NCBI GenBank assembly: GCA_964521665.1
Contig: CAZFSG010000010.1
Coordinates: forward strand, 1 to 33,958
Length of the DNA stretch: 33,958 nt
Direction of reading: 5' to 3'
DNA from: JANXDG01 sp964521665
Lineage (GTDB): Bacteria > Elusimicrobiota > Endomicrobiia > DTEH01
The notes under the pieces are model-generated. The model did no database searches, had not been told where the DNA came from, and worked only from the letters and a program-made list of their open reading frames with translations. This document shows, in pieces, positions 8,847-18,420 of this stretch. Both the position numbers and the translations under genes were made by a program. The stretch's first letter is position 1; every line of letters starts with the position of its first letter.

Positions 8847-11800
8847 TTAAATAACAACTTCTGCTTCACGCAACTTTAACGATATAACTTTTGATACACC
8901 TAATTCTTCCATTGTAACACCATATAATGTATTTATAAATTCCATTGTACGTGTATTATGAGTGATCACAATAAACTTTGTCTGCGTAGAAAATTCTTTC
9001 AACAATTTCATAAATCTTACCACATTGGTTTCATCAAGTTGTGCATCAGCTTCATCTAAAATACATACCGGGGAAGGTTTTACCATAAAAAATGCAAAAA
9101 GTAATGCAAACGCTACTAATGATTTTTCTCCACCCGATAGCAAATTTATATTTTGTAATTTTTTTCCTCGTGGCTGAACTATTATTTCTATACCAGAATC
9201 CAATATATTATCTTCGTTTGTCAGTATTAAATCTGCTTTACCACCTTCAAACAATATATCACATAATTTTTTAAAGTTTTCTTTTACTAACAAAAATGTT
9301 TGTTTAAAGTTTTCACTGATTTGCTGATTTATGTTTGAAATAACTTGTAACAAATCTTGGTGCGCTTTAAGCAAATCCTGTTGTTGTGTTATAAGATGGT
9401 TATATTTTTCTTCAAGTTGTGCATATTCTTCAGGTGCTGCAAAATTTATAGCACCCATTGATTCTAACCGCTTTTTTAACTTTTCTATCATCTGTATGTC
9501 AACTTCTTGTATATTACCATATAACTGTGCTGCTTCTTCAAAAGAAAGTGAGTATTTTTCTTGTAAAAAGTTTATATAACTTGTTTTGTTATTTATTAAA
9601 GTATTTTTTTCTAACTCAATTTTGTTTAATTGTTGTTGTAGTTCTTCTTTTTGCTGAAGCAAGATCTTTATCTGTTGTTCTTTGTCAGACAATGTTAACC
9701 TTTTATTTTCTAACTCATCTACTACTTTTGATAGCTGTTTAGAAATTTCTTCTTTTTCTTTCAGTAATTCTAAAAGATGTTTTTCTTCTTCTAAAAGTTG
9801 TGTCTCTAATTGTTGTTTTAATTTGTTTTGTTCCTCAATTTCTAACGATAAAGAGTTTGTTTTGTGCACAATAAAAGAAATCATCTCTCTTTTTGCTTCA
9901 ATATCTTTTATCAGATTATCATATTGTTGTTGAAGTTTTGCATATTCTGAATTAACCCTAACGTACTCTTCAAAAACTTTGTTTGATTGCAATTTTGAAA
10001 TTTCTGCCATATACTGCTCAATTTCTTCTCTCAACTTCTTTTCTTCTATATCAAAAGTTTTTATTCTATCATTAAGTTCAGCAATTTGTCTATGTAAACT
10101 TTCAAGTTCTTTATTTGACTGTTCCAAATTTGATTCCAAAACATTAATAAGTTCTTCTAATGATAATATATTTTCTTCTTTTTCTTTTTTGGAAGAATAC
10201 AGTTGTTGAAGTTGTGTTTCAATAGTTACAAGTTCTTTTTCAAAAGAAATTTTTTGTGTAATAGAATCGTTTAGCTGTTGAGACAAAAATTGTATTTCAT
10301 CAGATAAATTTTTTAAATTTTTTGACAACTCGTTTGCTTTCTGTTGAAGTAAAAAAACATCTTCTTCTTGCATATGGTCAGATGTGTTACCACCATGAAG
10401 TAATACTTTTGTTCTTAACATACAATCCTGATATATTAAATCAGAAAAGACAAATTTTATTACTTTTTCCCAATACGGATCAAATTCTAACATATTTGCG
10501 ATAGAAACATCAATCTGTTGTGGAAGCTGTACTTCATCAATATTAGTTTTTACTACAAAAGTTGCAAACCCTAAATTATTCTCTGTTAACAACTTAATTG
10601 CTTCTTTTGCATCAGATTCAGTTTCTACTATTAACCAAAAAAGTTTGTTACCTAAATATGTACTAACTAAAGAATAATACTGTGGGTTGATCTTTATAAT
10701 AGAACTTAAAGGAATGCACTTCTGTGCAAAACCTTTATTTTCTAACAAAGACAAAAATTTTTGTAAGTTATAACTATAACCATGTGTTGTTGATATGGTA
10801 TCAAGTTTTGAGGTTATCTGATAAAATTCTTTGTTTAAAGAATCATAATCATTTTGTTTTTGTTGCAATTGTTGTTCAATATCGCTAAGTTTGTTTTGCA
10901 CTAACTCAAGTTTGTTTTTGATATCTTCTTTTCTTTGTTGTAACAATTGTATTTGTTGCTCAATTCGTTGTAGCTCTTCTTTTGATAAAATGATCGTGTT
11001 TTTATTTGTTTGTAGTTCTTTATTAAGAGAACCAGCATCTATATTATATTTTTGAAGGTCACGTGTTAATGTCAAAATTTCATTCCTAATTTTAACTTTT
11101 TGATATGCAAGTTCTGAAACATTTTTGTTTTTTTCTAACACAACTTCTTGTAATTTAGATATTTGTAATTTATATGTTTCATATTCTTCTCGATAAGAAG
11201 CATTTTGTTGTTTATAACTATTTAGTTTTGATAAAACTTCTTGTTCGTTTTGTAAAAGATGCTCCAGTTCATTGTTGTATTGAACAGTTTTGTTTTCTAA
11301 TTCTTCAACTTCTTGTTGCAATTTTATAATATTATCTTCACAATTTTGTATTTGTTGTTTTATAGATTCTAATCTTTGTGTGGCAACAGAAATCTTTTTT
11401 TCAACAGTAGCATCTTCATCTTTAAGTTTTAAAAATTCTTTTTCAATTTCTCCTATCTCAAGTTTAAGCTGAGACATAAACGATTCTTCTTGCGAAATAT
11501 GAGAACATAATTCAGAATACTGCTGTGATAATAAAAGATAGGTTTGTTCTAACTCTTTAAGTTGGTTGTTTATATTGTTAATTTGGGCTACTGCGTTTGC
11601 ACATTCTAACATCTGTAGTTCTTGTTGATATTTTTGATAATTCTTTGCTTTTTTAACAGCTGATTCTAAAGAAGACATTTGTTCTTTTAAATACGCAAGG
11701 ATGTCATCCACACGTGCCATGTCTAATTTTACACGTTCAAGTTTTCTCAGAGTTTCTTCTCGTTTAACTTTATATTTCGCAATACCAGCTGCTTCTTCAA

Positions 11801-12278
11801 AAAGTAACCTACGTTCTTCTGGTTTTGCTGAAACAACAAATTCTACCTTACCTTGCGGAATAATACTGTATCCATCTGAAGAAAGGCCTGTGTCTAAAAT
11901 AAGTTCTTTTATATCTTTTAATCTACAAGGAGAGCGATTTATAAAATACTCTGTTTCACCAGAACGATAAAGTTTTCTTGTTATAGCAACTTCATTATAA
12001 TCTATCGGGAAAATACCTTTAGAATTGTCAAAAACAATTGTTACTTCACAAAAGTTTAATGGTGGTTTACTTTGAGAACCAGCAAAAATTACATCAAAAA
12101 CATTTTTTGATCTTATTTCTTTTAAGGACTGTTCTCCTAAACACCATTTTATTGCATCAACAATGTTAGATTTACCTGTGCCATTCGGTCCTACAATACC
12201 TGTTATTTGATCATCAAAATTTAATACTACTTTTTCTGCAAAAGATTTAAAGCCATATATTTCAATTTGTTTTAACAT
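8847..12278 (-). CDS. smc: Chromosome segregation protein SMC
   Basis: Condensin ATPase that organises and segregates the chromosome as a dimer with ScpA/ScpB. It has 1143 residues, near the typical ~1180. Walker A GPNGTGKS is at 30-37 (Lys36). Two long coiled coils rich in Gln, Glu, Lys and Leu flank a hinge at about residues 500-640 (GFAQKCIPLSSIIKI...LGFATFVVKT). The C-terminal head has the signature LLSGGEKSLVAFALLF and Walker B VCILDEADAQLDE. The AGGTG Shine-Dalgarno is well placed before ATG 12278. First gene of the four-gene minus operon. scpA/scpB are not in the window. Confidence 0.97.
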   Translation of the reverse strand: MLKQIEIYGFKSFAEKVVLNFDDQITGIVGPNGTGKSNIVDAIKWCLGEQSLKEIRSKNVFDVIFAGSQSKPPLNFCEVTIVFDNSKGIFPIDYNEVAITRKLYRSGETEYFINRSPCRLKDIKELILDTGLSSDGYSIIPQGKVEFVVSAKPEERRLLFEEAAGIAKYKVKREETLRKLERVKLDMARVDDILAYLKEQMSSLESAVKKAKNYQKYQQELQMLECANAVAQINNINNQLKELEQTYLLLSQQYSELCSHISQEESFMSQLKLEIGEIEKEFLKLKDEDATVEKKISVATQRLESIKQQIQNCEDNIIKLQQEVEELENKTVQYNNELEHLLQNEQEVLSKLNSYKQQNASYREEYETYKLQISKLQEVVLEKNKNVSELAYQKVKIRNEILTLTRDLQKYNIDAGSLNKELQTNKNTIILSKEELQRIEQQIQLLQQRKEDIKNKLELVQNKLSDIEQQLQQKQNDYDSLNKEFYQITSKLDTISTTHGYSYNLQKFLSLLENKGFAQKCIPLSSIIKINPQYYSLVSTYLGNKLFWLIVETESDAKEAIKLLTENNLGFATFVVKTNIDEVQLPQQIDVSIANMLEFDPYWEKVIKFVFSDLIYQDCMLRTKVLLHGGNTSDHMQEEDVFLLQQKANELSKNLKNLSDEIQFLSQQLNDSITQKISFEKELVTIETQLQQLYSSKKEKEENILSLEELINVLESNLEQSNKELESLHRQIAELNDRIKTFDIEEKKLREEIEQYMAEISKLQSNKVFEEYVRVNSEYAKLQQQYDNLIKDIEAKREMISFIVHKTNSLSLEIEEQNKLKQQLETQLLEEEKHLLELLKEKEEISKQLSKVVDELENKRLTLSDKEQQIKILLQQKEELQQQLNKIELEKNTLINNKTSYINFLQEKYSLSFEEAAQLYGNIQEVDIQMIEKLKKRLESMGAINFAAPEEYAQLEEKYNHLITQQQDLLKAHQDLLQVISNINQQISENFKQTFLLVKENFKKLCDILFEGGKADLILTNEDNILDSGIEIIVQPRGKKLQNINLLSGGEKSLVAFALLFAFFMVKPSPVCILDEADAQLDETNVVRFMKLLKEFSTQTKFIVITHNTRTMEFINTLYGVTMEELGVSKVISLKLREAEVVI

Positions 12279-12420
12279 AAAGGTTCACCTCATCTTTTTA
12301 ATTTTTACCAAATTTTTATATTATTTTATTATTTTTGTTATTCTTTATCAAATTCTTACTTAAAAGTCAATATAATTAAAAAATTTTTTAAATTATTCAG
12401 GCGAAATAAAAATAAATCAG
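12279..12420. other. Intergenic region upstream of smc
   Basis: 142 nt between the smc start and the tRNA promoter, very AT-rich. On the minus strand it holds the smc Shine-Dalgarno and a TTGACT box (12370-12365), but no -10 at proper spacing (GATAAA at 15 bp is the best), so I do not call a promoter. No coding signal is seen. Confidence 0.4.
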
Positions 12421-12449
12421 TTGAAATAAAAAATAAAAGTTTGTATAAT
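12421..12449 (+). promoter_or_regulatory. Sigma70-type promoter of tRNA-Leu
   Basis: TTGAAA (12421-12426), 17-bp spacer, perfect TATAAT (12444-12449). Predicted transcription start is about 12456, some 15 nt before the mature tRNA 5' end, as expected for a tRNA precursor. Confidence 0.65.
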
Positions 12450-12470
12450 TTGTATAAATAATAAACCAAA

Positions 12471-12552
12471 GCCGCGGTGGCGGAATTGGCAGACGCTCAC
12501 GGCTTAGGACCGTGTTCCGTAAGGAGTGAGGGTTCAAATCCCTCCCGCGGCA
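12471..12552 (+). tRNA. tRNA-Leu (anticodon UAG)
   Basis: A complete class II cloverleaf can be drawn. The acceptor stem GCCGCGG pairs with CCGCGGC (12545-12551), with discriminator A12552. The anticodon stem is CACGG/CCGTG with loop CTTAGGA (12503-12509), giving anticodon TAG at 12505-12507 and reading CUN leucine codons. A long variable arm (about 12515-12527) fits Leu. The T arm is GAGGG-TTCAAAT-CCCTC (12528-12544). CCA is not encoded. It stands alone between smc and tig with its own promoter. Confidence 0.97.
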
Positions 12553-12721
12553 AATAGAAAAAAAATTTTTAATTCGTTTTTCTAAAATCTAAAAATTGAC
12601 AAAATGTCGTTCCATATCATAAAGATACCTCACAATTTTTCTATCGAAAAGTTTTTTCACAAAAATTTTTTTATAGTTTCAACTTGTAGTATATAATAAC
12701 TGTTTCAAAATTAAATTTTTG

Positions 12722-12750
12722 TTGACAAAAAAAATTAAATTTTATATAAC
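12722..12750 (+). promoter_or_regulatory. Strong sigma70-type promoter abutting the tig start codon
   Basis: Perfect TTGACA (12722-12727), 17-bp spacer, TATAAC (12745-12750). The ATG of tig is at 12757, so transcription should begin at or within a base or two of the start codon. No Shine-Dalgarno lies in the 20 nt upstream. Other candidates further up are TTGACA at 12596 with CATAAA at 12618 (16 bp), and a perfect TATAAT at 12692 without a good -35; neither would supply a ribosome-binding site. Confidence 0.6.
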
Positions 12751-12756
12751 AAAATT

Positions 12757-14061
12757 ATGAAACACATCAATACAGAAATCACAAAACTTTCTGGTTGTAA
12801 GTTAAAACTTAAAATTGCTGTTGAGAACCAACTTGTAGAACAACTTCGTCATAATTGTTGTATAGAATTACAAAAAGAAATACAGATACCAGGTTTCAGA
12901 AAAGGATTTGTACCTATCGAACTAATAAACAAACAATTTCCCGAGCTTATAAAAGAACGGTTAACAAAAAAAATTCTTCAAGAAATACTGCCTCAGGTTT
13001 TTAATGAAAATAAAATAAATTATATTCCAGAAACTATAAAAATTCTATCTTTTAATTTTACACAAAATAATGATTGTGTATTTGAGATAGAACTTGAAGT
13101 AGAACCTGAAGTAAAGCTGAAATCGTATAAAGGACTGAAACTTGTTAAAGAAATTAAAAAGGTTTCTCAAACAGATATTGATAAAACGATTCAACAACTT
13201 AAAGAACATAATGCAAAACTTATCCCATCAACAAAAGAAAAAATTGAACCACAAGATATCACATCTACAAGCAATATTTTCTGTATCATAAACTACAAAA
13301 TTTTTATTGATGGCAAAGAACTAAAAAATTATGAAGGTAAAAATGTGTTAATAAATCTTTCACTAGACACATTGCCAAAAGGGTTAAAAGAAGGTCTTGT
13401 TGGAATGGCTCGGAATGATAAAAAAACTATCCAAGTAGAATTTCCAGTTAATATTCCTAATACAGAGCTTATGGGGAAACAAGCTTTAATGGAAGTAGAA
13501 CTTGTAGAAATTAAAGAAAAACAACTGCCACAGCTCAACACTGAATTTGCAAAAGATTTAGGGTATAAAGATGTTGATGATTTACTTTCTGCTATAAAAC
13601 AACATCTTCAGGAAGAGTTTGATAAAGAAACAAAACAAAAACTTAAAAACCAAATTTATGAGATTTTGTTAAAAGAACACAATTTTGTTGTTCCTGAAAG
13701 CGAAGTTGAACAACGATATAACGAACTTGTTGAATCACTAAAAAAAGAATATGGATATACCAAAAAGTTTGAACTTAATGAAAACCAACAAAAACAATTA
13801 AAGAAAAAATCTGAAGATGAAGTTCGACTAAAATATATACTTAAAAAAATTTTAGAAACAGAAAATATACAACTCACACAAGAACTTATTGAAAAAGAAC
13901 GTGGAAAACTTTTAAGCATGTATCCAGGTAGAGAAAAAGAAGTTAATGAGTATTTTGAAAAGAATTTTAACCTTATTGCATCTAATATATTAGAAGACAA
14001 AATTTTTGAGTTAATAATCTCAAACGCAAAGATTAAAGAAGTTGAGATAACAAACAAGTGA
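12757..14061 (+). CDS. tig: Trigger factor, ribosome-associated chaperone
   Basis: Cytoplasmic chaperone that binds ribosomal protein L23 at the exit tunnel and shields nascent chains. At 434 residues it has normal length. The N-terminal ribosome-binding domain contains the signature IPGFRKGFVP at about residues 46-55. The PPIase (FKBP-like) domain at about 150-250 is present but divergent (KNVLINLSLDTLPKGLKEGLVGM), so prolyl isomerase activity is uncertain. The Lys/Glu-rich C-terminal domain forms the chaperone cradle. First gene of tig-clpP-clpX-lon, a widespread arrangement. ATG 12757 matches the family N-terminus, but there is no Shine-Dalgarno and the promoter -10 ends 6 nt upstream, so the mRNA is probably leaderless. 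Confidence 0.95.
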   Translation: MKHINTEITKLSGCKLKLKIAVENQLVEQLRHNCCIELQKEIQIPGFRKGFVPIELINKQFPELIKERLTKKILQEILPQVFNENKINYIPETIKILSFNFTQNNDCVFEIELEVEPEVKLKSYKGLKLVKEIKKVSQTDIDKTIQQLKEHNAKLIPSTKEKIEPQDITSTSNIFCIINYKIFIDGKELKNYEGKNVLINLSLDTLPKGLKEGLVGMARNDKKTIQVEFPVNIPNTELMGKQALMEVELVEIKEKQLPQLNTEFAKDLGYKDVDDLLSAIKQHLQEEFDKETKQKLKNQIYEILLKEHNFVVPESEVEQRYNELVESLKKEYGYTKKFELNENQQKQLKKKSEDEVRLKYILKKILETENIQLTQELIEKERGKLLSMYPGREKEVNEYFEKNFNLIASNILEDKIFELIISNAKIKEVEITNK

Positions 14062-14114
14062 ATAAGTGAACAAGATTACAAAATTTTTAACCTCACAAGG
14101 AGGACAGGATCTAT

Positions 14115-14732
14115 ATGCCTGCAATAGTTCCTACAATTATAGAACGGTGGAACCAAGGTGCAGCAGTAGGATATGACATTTTCTCACGATTATTAAAAGA
14201 CAGAATAATTTTTGTAGGTGGATATGGTGGTGCAATAACTACTGATATTGCAGACCTTGTAATAGCACAACTTTTATATCTTGAAAGTGAGGATCCAAAC
14301 AAAGATATTTATTTATACATAAACTCCCCTGGTGGGATGGTCACAGCAGGACTTGCTGTATATGACACAATGCAGTATATCAGTTGTCCAATTACAACAG
14401 TATGTATAGGTATGGCGATGAGTTTTGGAGCATTATTACTTGCAGCAGGAACAAAAGGGAAACGTTATGCATTACCACACGCAAGAATTATGATACATCA
14501 ACCAGCAGTTTATGGTGAAGGTTTATCAGGTACTGTAACAGATATTGATATCGAGACAAAAGAACTTTTATATACAAAAGAAAAACTTATTGAGATACTT
14601 GCAAAACATACAGGACAACCTATAGAACGGATAAGACAAGATACAGAACGTAATTTTTATATGTCTGCTGAAGAAGCAAAAAGATACGGCATAATAGATG
14701 AAGTAATTAGTAGTAGAAAACTTATAAAATAA
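14115..14732 (+). CDS. clpP: ATP-dependent Clp protease proteolytic subunit, with Asn at the catalytic Asp position
   Basis: Serine protease that forms tetradecameric chambers and degrades proteins delivered by ClpX. 205 residues. Ser103 (GMAMSFGALLLAAG) and His128 (ARIMIHQP) are the nucleophile and base. The third triad residue, the second Asp of the usual DT(E/D)RD motif, is replaced: the protein reads DTERNFYMSAEEA, giving Asn180 from codon AAT. The loop after HQP is three residues longer than in E. coli. An AGGAGG Shine-Dalgarno lies just upstream of ATG 14115, and clpX follows 9 nt later. A Ser-His-Asn triad is known in Listeria ClpP1, so this may be functional but altered, or may need a partner ClpP encoded elsewhere. 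No propeptide is evident. Confidence 0.96.
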   Translation: MPAIVPTIIERWNQGAAVGYDIFSRLLKDRIIFVGGYGGAITTDIADLVIAQLLYLESEDPNKDIYLYINSPGGMVTAGLAVYDTMQYISCPITTVCIGMAMSFGALLLAAGTKGKRYALPHARIMIHQPAVYGEGLSGTVTDIDIETKELLYTKEKLIEILAKHTGQPIERIRQDTERNFYMSAEEAKRYGIIDEVISSRKLIK

Positions 14733-14741
14733 GTTTTTAAA

Positions 14742-15968
14742 ATGATGAAAGAAAATATCCTTTGTGGTTTATGTAAAAAACAATTAAACCAAACAAATCA
14801 AGATATAAAATTTGTTGGTAAAGAAGATTTCTATATATGTGAAAATTGTATAAACTTTTTATATGAATTGCTTAAAAGATTAAAAAAAACTCATAATCAT
14901 TATAAAAAGGATTTTCTGCCAACACCAAAAAAAATTAAAGCATTTCTTGATGATTATGTAATTGGACAAGAAGAAGCAAAAAAAATTCTTTCAGTAGCAG
15001 TTTATAACCATTATAAACGTGTATTCTTTTTAAAAGAAGAAGATATTGAAATACAAAAATCTAATATCCTTATAATAGGTCCTACAGGTAATGGTAAGAC
15101 ACTTCTTGCTGAAACATTAGCAAAAATTTTGAATGTACCTTTTGCAATAGTTGATGCAACAGTTTATACTGAAGCTGGCTATGTTGGGGAAGATGTAGAA
15201 AACATTCTTTTACGACTTTTGCAATCAGCAAATTATGATATACCTTCTGCAGAACACGGTATCGTGTATATTGACGAAATTGACAAACTTTCAAGAAAAA
15301 GTGATTCACCATCAATAACACGAGATGTTTCAGGTGAAGGTGTACAACAAGCACTGTTGAAAATTTTAGAAGGAACTATTGCAAATGTTCCACCACAAGG
15401 TGGTAGAAAACATCCGTATCAAGAATTCATCCCTATTAATACAAAGAATATACTTTTTATTTGTGGAGGTGCTTTCGAAGGATTACAAAAGATTGTTGAA
15501 GAACGGCTTAATAAAAAATCTATCGGTTTTTTAACAGAAAAAGAAAAAAATAAACTTTCTGAAGAATGGTATAAACATATTCAACCACAGGATTTAATAA
15601 AATATGGTTTGATACCAGAACTTGTTGGCAGGTTGCCAGTTATAGCATATACTCATGAACTTACTGAACAAGAACTTAAAGATGTGCTAACAAAACCTAA
15701 AAATGCGTTAATAAAACAATACAAGAAACTTTTTGAACTTGAAGGTATAGAACTTGAATTTACTGACGATGCTATCTCAGAAATTGCACATCAAGCAAAA
15801 CAACGTTGTACTGGTGCACGCGGTCTAAAAACTATACTTGAGACAATTTTACTTAACGAGTTTTACGAACTTGCAGAAAATAAAAATGTATCCAAATGCA
15901 TAATTAACAAAGAGGTTGTTCAGGGTAAAATAAAACCTATTTATATATATAAATCAAAAATTGCATAA
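14742..15968 (+). CDS. clpX: ATP-dependent Clp protease ATP-binding subunit ClpX
   Basis: AAA+ unfoldase that recognises tagged substrates and threads them into ClpP. 408 residues. The N-terminal zinc-binding domain has Cys8, Cys11, Cys33 and Cys36. Walker A is GPTGNGKT at 113-120 (Lys119), the pore loop is GYVGEDVE, and Walker B is IVYIDEIDKL. SGEGVQQALLKILEGT, the ClpP-docking IGF loop (KSIGFLTE), IPELVGRLPVIA with the Arg finger and GARGLKTILE (sensor 2) follow in order. It starts 9 nt after clpP and ends 5 nt before lon; no strong Shine-Dalgarno, so translation is probably coupled. ATGATG gives two adjacent start choices. All key residues are intact, including the IGF loop, so a ClpXP complex is expected. 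Confidence 0.97.
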   Translation: MMKENILCGLCKKQLNQTNQDIKFVGKEDFYICENCINFLYELLKRLKKTHNHYKKDFLPTPKKIKAFLDDYVIGQEEAKKILSVAVYNHYKRVFFLKEEDIEIQKSNILIIGPTGNGKTLLAETLAKILNVPFAIVDATVYTEAGYVGEDVENILLRLLQSANYDIPSAEHGIVYIDEIDKLSRKSDSPSITRDVSGEGVQQALLKILEGTIANVPPQGGRKHPYQEFIPINTKNILFICGGAFEGLQKIVEERLNKKSIGFLTEKEKNKLSEEWYKHIQPQDLIKYGLIPELVGRLPVIAYTHELTEQELKDVLTKPKNALIKQYKKLFELEGIELEFTDDAISEIAHQAKQRCTGARGLKTILETILLNEFYELAENKNVSKCIINKEVVQGKIKPIYIYKSKIA

Positions 15969-15973
15969 AAGTT

Positions 15974-18346
15974 ATGACACAACAACAAAATGGTTCTATA
16001 CAAAATATACTGCCATTTATACCATTAAGAGATACTGTTGTTTTTCCTGCAACAGTTATACCTCTTAATTTAGGTAGAAAAATTTCTATTTCTGCTGCAG
16101 AATATTCTTTATCTACACAAGAGAAGTTAATTGTAGTAAGTTGTCAAAAAAAACCTAATATAGAACAACCAAAATTTGAAGATATATACCACATTGGTTG
16201 TTTAGCAAAAATTCTTAGAGCAATTACTTCTCCTGATGGTTCATTAAAAATCCTTATAGAAGGATTACATAGAGTAAAAATTTTAAGTTATAGATATTCA
16301 GAGAAAGGATATATTGAAGTAGAATATGAAATCTTACAACCACAACAACAATATGATATAGAAATAGAAGCTATGTTTCGTCAAGCAAAAACTGAATTTG
16401 AAGAATATGTAAAAATAAATCGCAAACTTCCTGTAGAAATACTTTTGTCTGCACAAAATATAGAGGACCCTTCTAAGTTTGCAGATACTGTTGCAACTTA
16501 TCTAAATCTTAAAATACAAGATAAACAACATTTGTTAGAACTTGTTGATCTCCGTCAACGATTAGAAACTCTTATAAAACATATAATTAGTGAAAAGGAA
16601 ATACTAAAAATTGAAGAACGTCTCCAAGCACGTATTAAACAACAAATTGAGAAAACACAAAAAGAATATTATCTTACTGAACAAATGAAAGCAATTCAAA
16701 AGGAGTTACGACAAAAAGATGATTTTGCAAAAGAAATTGATGAACTCCGTGAAAAAATTAAACAGGCAAAAATGCCAAAAGATGTTGAAGAAACTGCATT
16801 AAAAGAACTTTCTCGTCTTGAAAAAATGATGCCGTATTCACCTGAGGCAACAGTTTCAAGGACATATCTTGATTGGCTAATTTCATTACCTTGGAGTGTA
16901 AAAACAAAAGATGTTCTTGATATAAAAAGAGCAAAAAAAATTTTAGATGAAGACCATTACGGTCTTGAAAAAGTTAAAGAACGTATCCTTGAATATCTTG
17001 CAGTACTTAAACGAGTTAAAAAAATCAAAGGTCCTATTTTATGTTTTGTAGGACCGCCTGGCGTAGGAAAAACATCTATTGCAAAATCTATTGCACGTGC
17101 ATTGAATAGAAACTTTGTTTCAGTATCTTTAGGAGGTGTACGTGACGAAGCAGAAATACGTGGCCATAGAAGAACATACATTGGTTCTTTGCCGGGACGT
17201 ATTATTCAATGGATGAGAAAAGCAAAATCTAAAAATCCAGTGTTTTTACTTGATGAAATTGACAAAATGGGAGTTGATTGGCGTGGCGACCCTTCCGCGG
17301 CATTATTGGAAGTTTTAGACCCAGAACAAAACTATCGATTTGTAGACCATTATTTAGATGTAGAATTTGACCTTTCAGATGTAATGTTTATCTGTACTGC
17401 AAACACAACTTATACTATATCACCAACCTTGCTTGATAGGTTAGAAGTGATTTATTTTTCTGGCTATACTTGGGAAGAAAAATTACAAATTGCAAAAAAA
17501 TATTTGATACCAAAAGAACTTAAAAACCATGGTACAAATGAAAAAGAAATACAATTTACTGACGATGCAATAAAAGAAATTATTGATAAATACACTCGTG
17601 AAGCAGGTGTAAGAAATTTAGAACGCGAAATTGCAAATGTTATAAGAAAAGTTTTAAAAGAATTGTCATTATCCTCAAAAGAGGAGAAAAAACCCATTGT
17701 TATCACAAAAGATTCAATTCCTAAATACTTAGGTCCACCAAAATTTATAAAAGAAACTATTTCAAAAAATGGTATTGGCGTAGTGGTAGGTCTTGCTTGG
17801 ACAGAATATGGAGGAGAAACATTGATGATTGAATCTGCAATGTTTAAAGGAACAGGTAAACTTATACTTACAGGAAAACTTGGTGAAGTGATGCAAGAAT
17901 CTGCTCATGCAGCGTTATCTTATGTCCGTTCAATATCAGACAAACTTAAGATAAATCCTGATATATTCAAAAAATATGATATTCATATTCATATTCCTGA
18001 AGGAGCAATACCTAAGGATGGTCCCTCAGCTGGTGTTGCAATAACAACTGCAATTGCTTCAATTGTTACCAAAAGGAGAGTAAAACCTAACATAGCAATG
18101 ACTGGCGAAATAACCTTGCAAGGAAGGATACTTCCTGTTGGTGGGTTAAAAGAAAAACTTATTGCAGCATATCGTGAAGGAATAGAAACTGTTTACTTCC
18201 CATATTTGAACACAAAAGATTTAGATGAAGTGCCACAATATGTTAAAGAAAAAATAAAACTTGTCCCTGTCAAACACATGGATGAAATTCTTATCTCACC
18301 TTCTGTATTAGAACCTAAAGGTAATAAAAAAGCAAAGAAAAAATAA
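15974..18346 (+). CDS. lon: ATP-dependent protease La (LonA)
   Basis: Soluble AAA+ serine protease that removes misfolded and regulatory proteins. 790 residues, typical of LonA. The N-terminal substrate-binding domain begins with LPFIPLRDTVVFPATVIPL. A coiled-coil region runs around 190-270. Walker A GPPGVGKT is at 360-367 (Lys366), Walker B is VFLLDEIDKM, and the C-terminal protease has the Ser-Lys dyad Ser685 (PKDGPSAGVAI) and Lys728 (GGLKEKL). The tail is Lys-rich (GNKKAKKK). Last gene of the tig-clpP-clpX-lon operon; 5 nt after clpX without an obvious Shine-Dalgarno. It is convergent with the radical SAM gene ending at 18410. Confidence 0.97.
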   Translation: MTQQQNGSIQNILPFIPLRDTVVFPATVIPLNLGRKISISAAEYSLSTQEKLIVVSCQKKPNIEQPKFEDIYHIGCLAKILRAITSPDGSLKILIEGLHRVKILSYRYSEKGYIEVEYEILQPQQQYDIEIEAMFRQAKTEFEEYVKINRKLPVEILLSAQNIEDPSKFADTVATYLNLKIQDKQHLLELVDLRQRLETLIKHIISEKEILKIEERLQARIKQQIEKTQKEYYLTEQMKAIQKELRQKDDFAKEIDELREKIKQAKMPKDVEETALKELSRLEKMMPYSPEATVSRTYLDWLISLPWSVKTKDVLDIKRAKKILDEDHYGLEKVKERILEYLAVLKRVKKIKGPILCFVGPPGVGKTSIAKSIARALNRNFVSVSLGGVRDEAEIRGHRRTYIGSLPGRIIQWMRKAKSKNPVFLLDEIDKMGVDWRGDPSAALLEVLDPEQNYRFVDHYLDVEFDLSDVMFICTANTTYTISPTLLDRLEVIYFSGYTWEEKLQIAKKYLIPKELKNHGTNEKEIQFTDDAIKEIIDKYTREAGVRNLEREIANVIRKVLKELSLSSKEEKKPIVITKDSIPKYLGPPKFIKETISKNGIGVVVGLAWTEYGGETLMIESAMFKGTGKLILTGKLGEVMQESAHAALSYVRSISDKLKINPDIFKKYDIHIHIPEGAIPKDGPSAGVAITTAIASIVTKRRVKPNIAMTGEITLQGRILPVGGLKEKLIAAYREGIETVYFPYLNTKDLDEVPQYVKEKIKLVPVKHMDEILISPSVLEPKGNKKAKKK

Positions 18347-18388
18347 TTGGTATTCTATTATCTTTTAAGGTTACACATCTTTAAAAAA

Positions 18389-18420
18389 TTGTTTAAAAAA
18401 ACAAAATAACTATTTTTTTT
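18389..18420 (+). terminator. Weak candidate terminator after lon
   Basis: TTGTTT (18389-18394) and AAACAA (18399-18404) form a 6-bp, nearly GC-free stem with a 4-nt loop, and a T-run lies at 18413-18420. It sits between the convergent lon and radical SAM genes. The stem is too weak to be convincing on its own, and no better hairpin exists in the 63-nt gap. Confidence 0.2.

Noticed and set aside
8962..11970. Many plus-strand frames antisense to smc, rich in Ser, Phe and Leu
   Set aside because: Shadow frames from the Gln/Glu/Lys-rich coiled coils on the minus strand.
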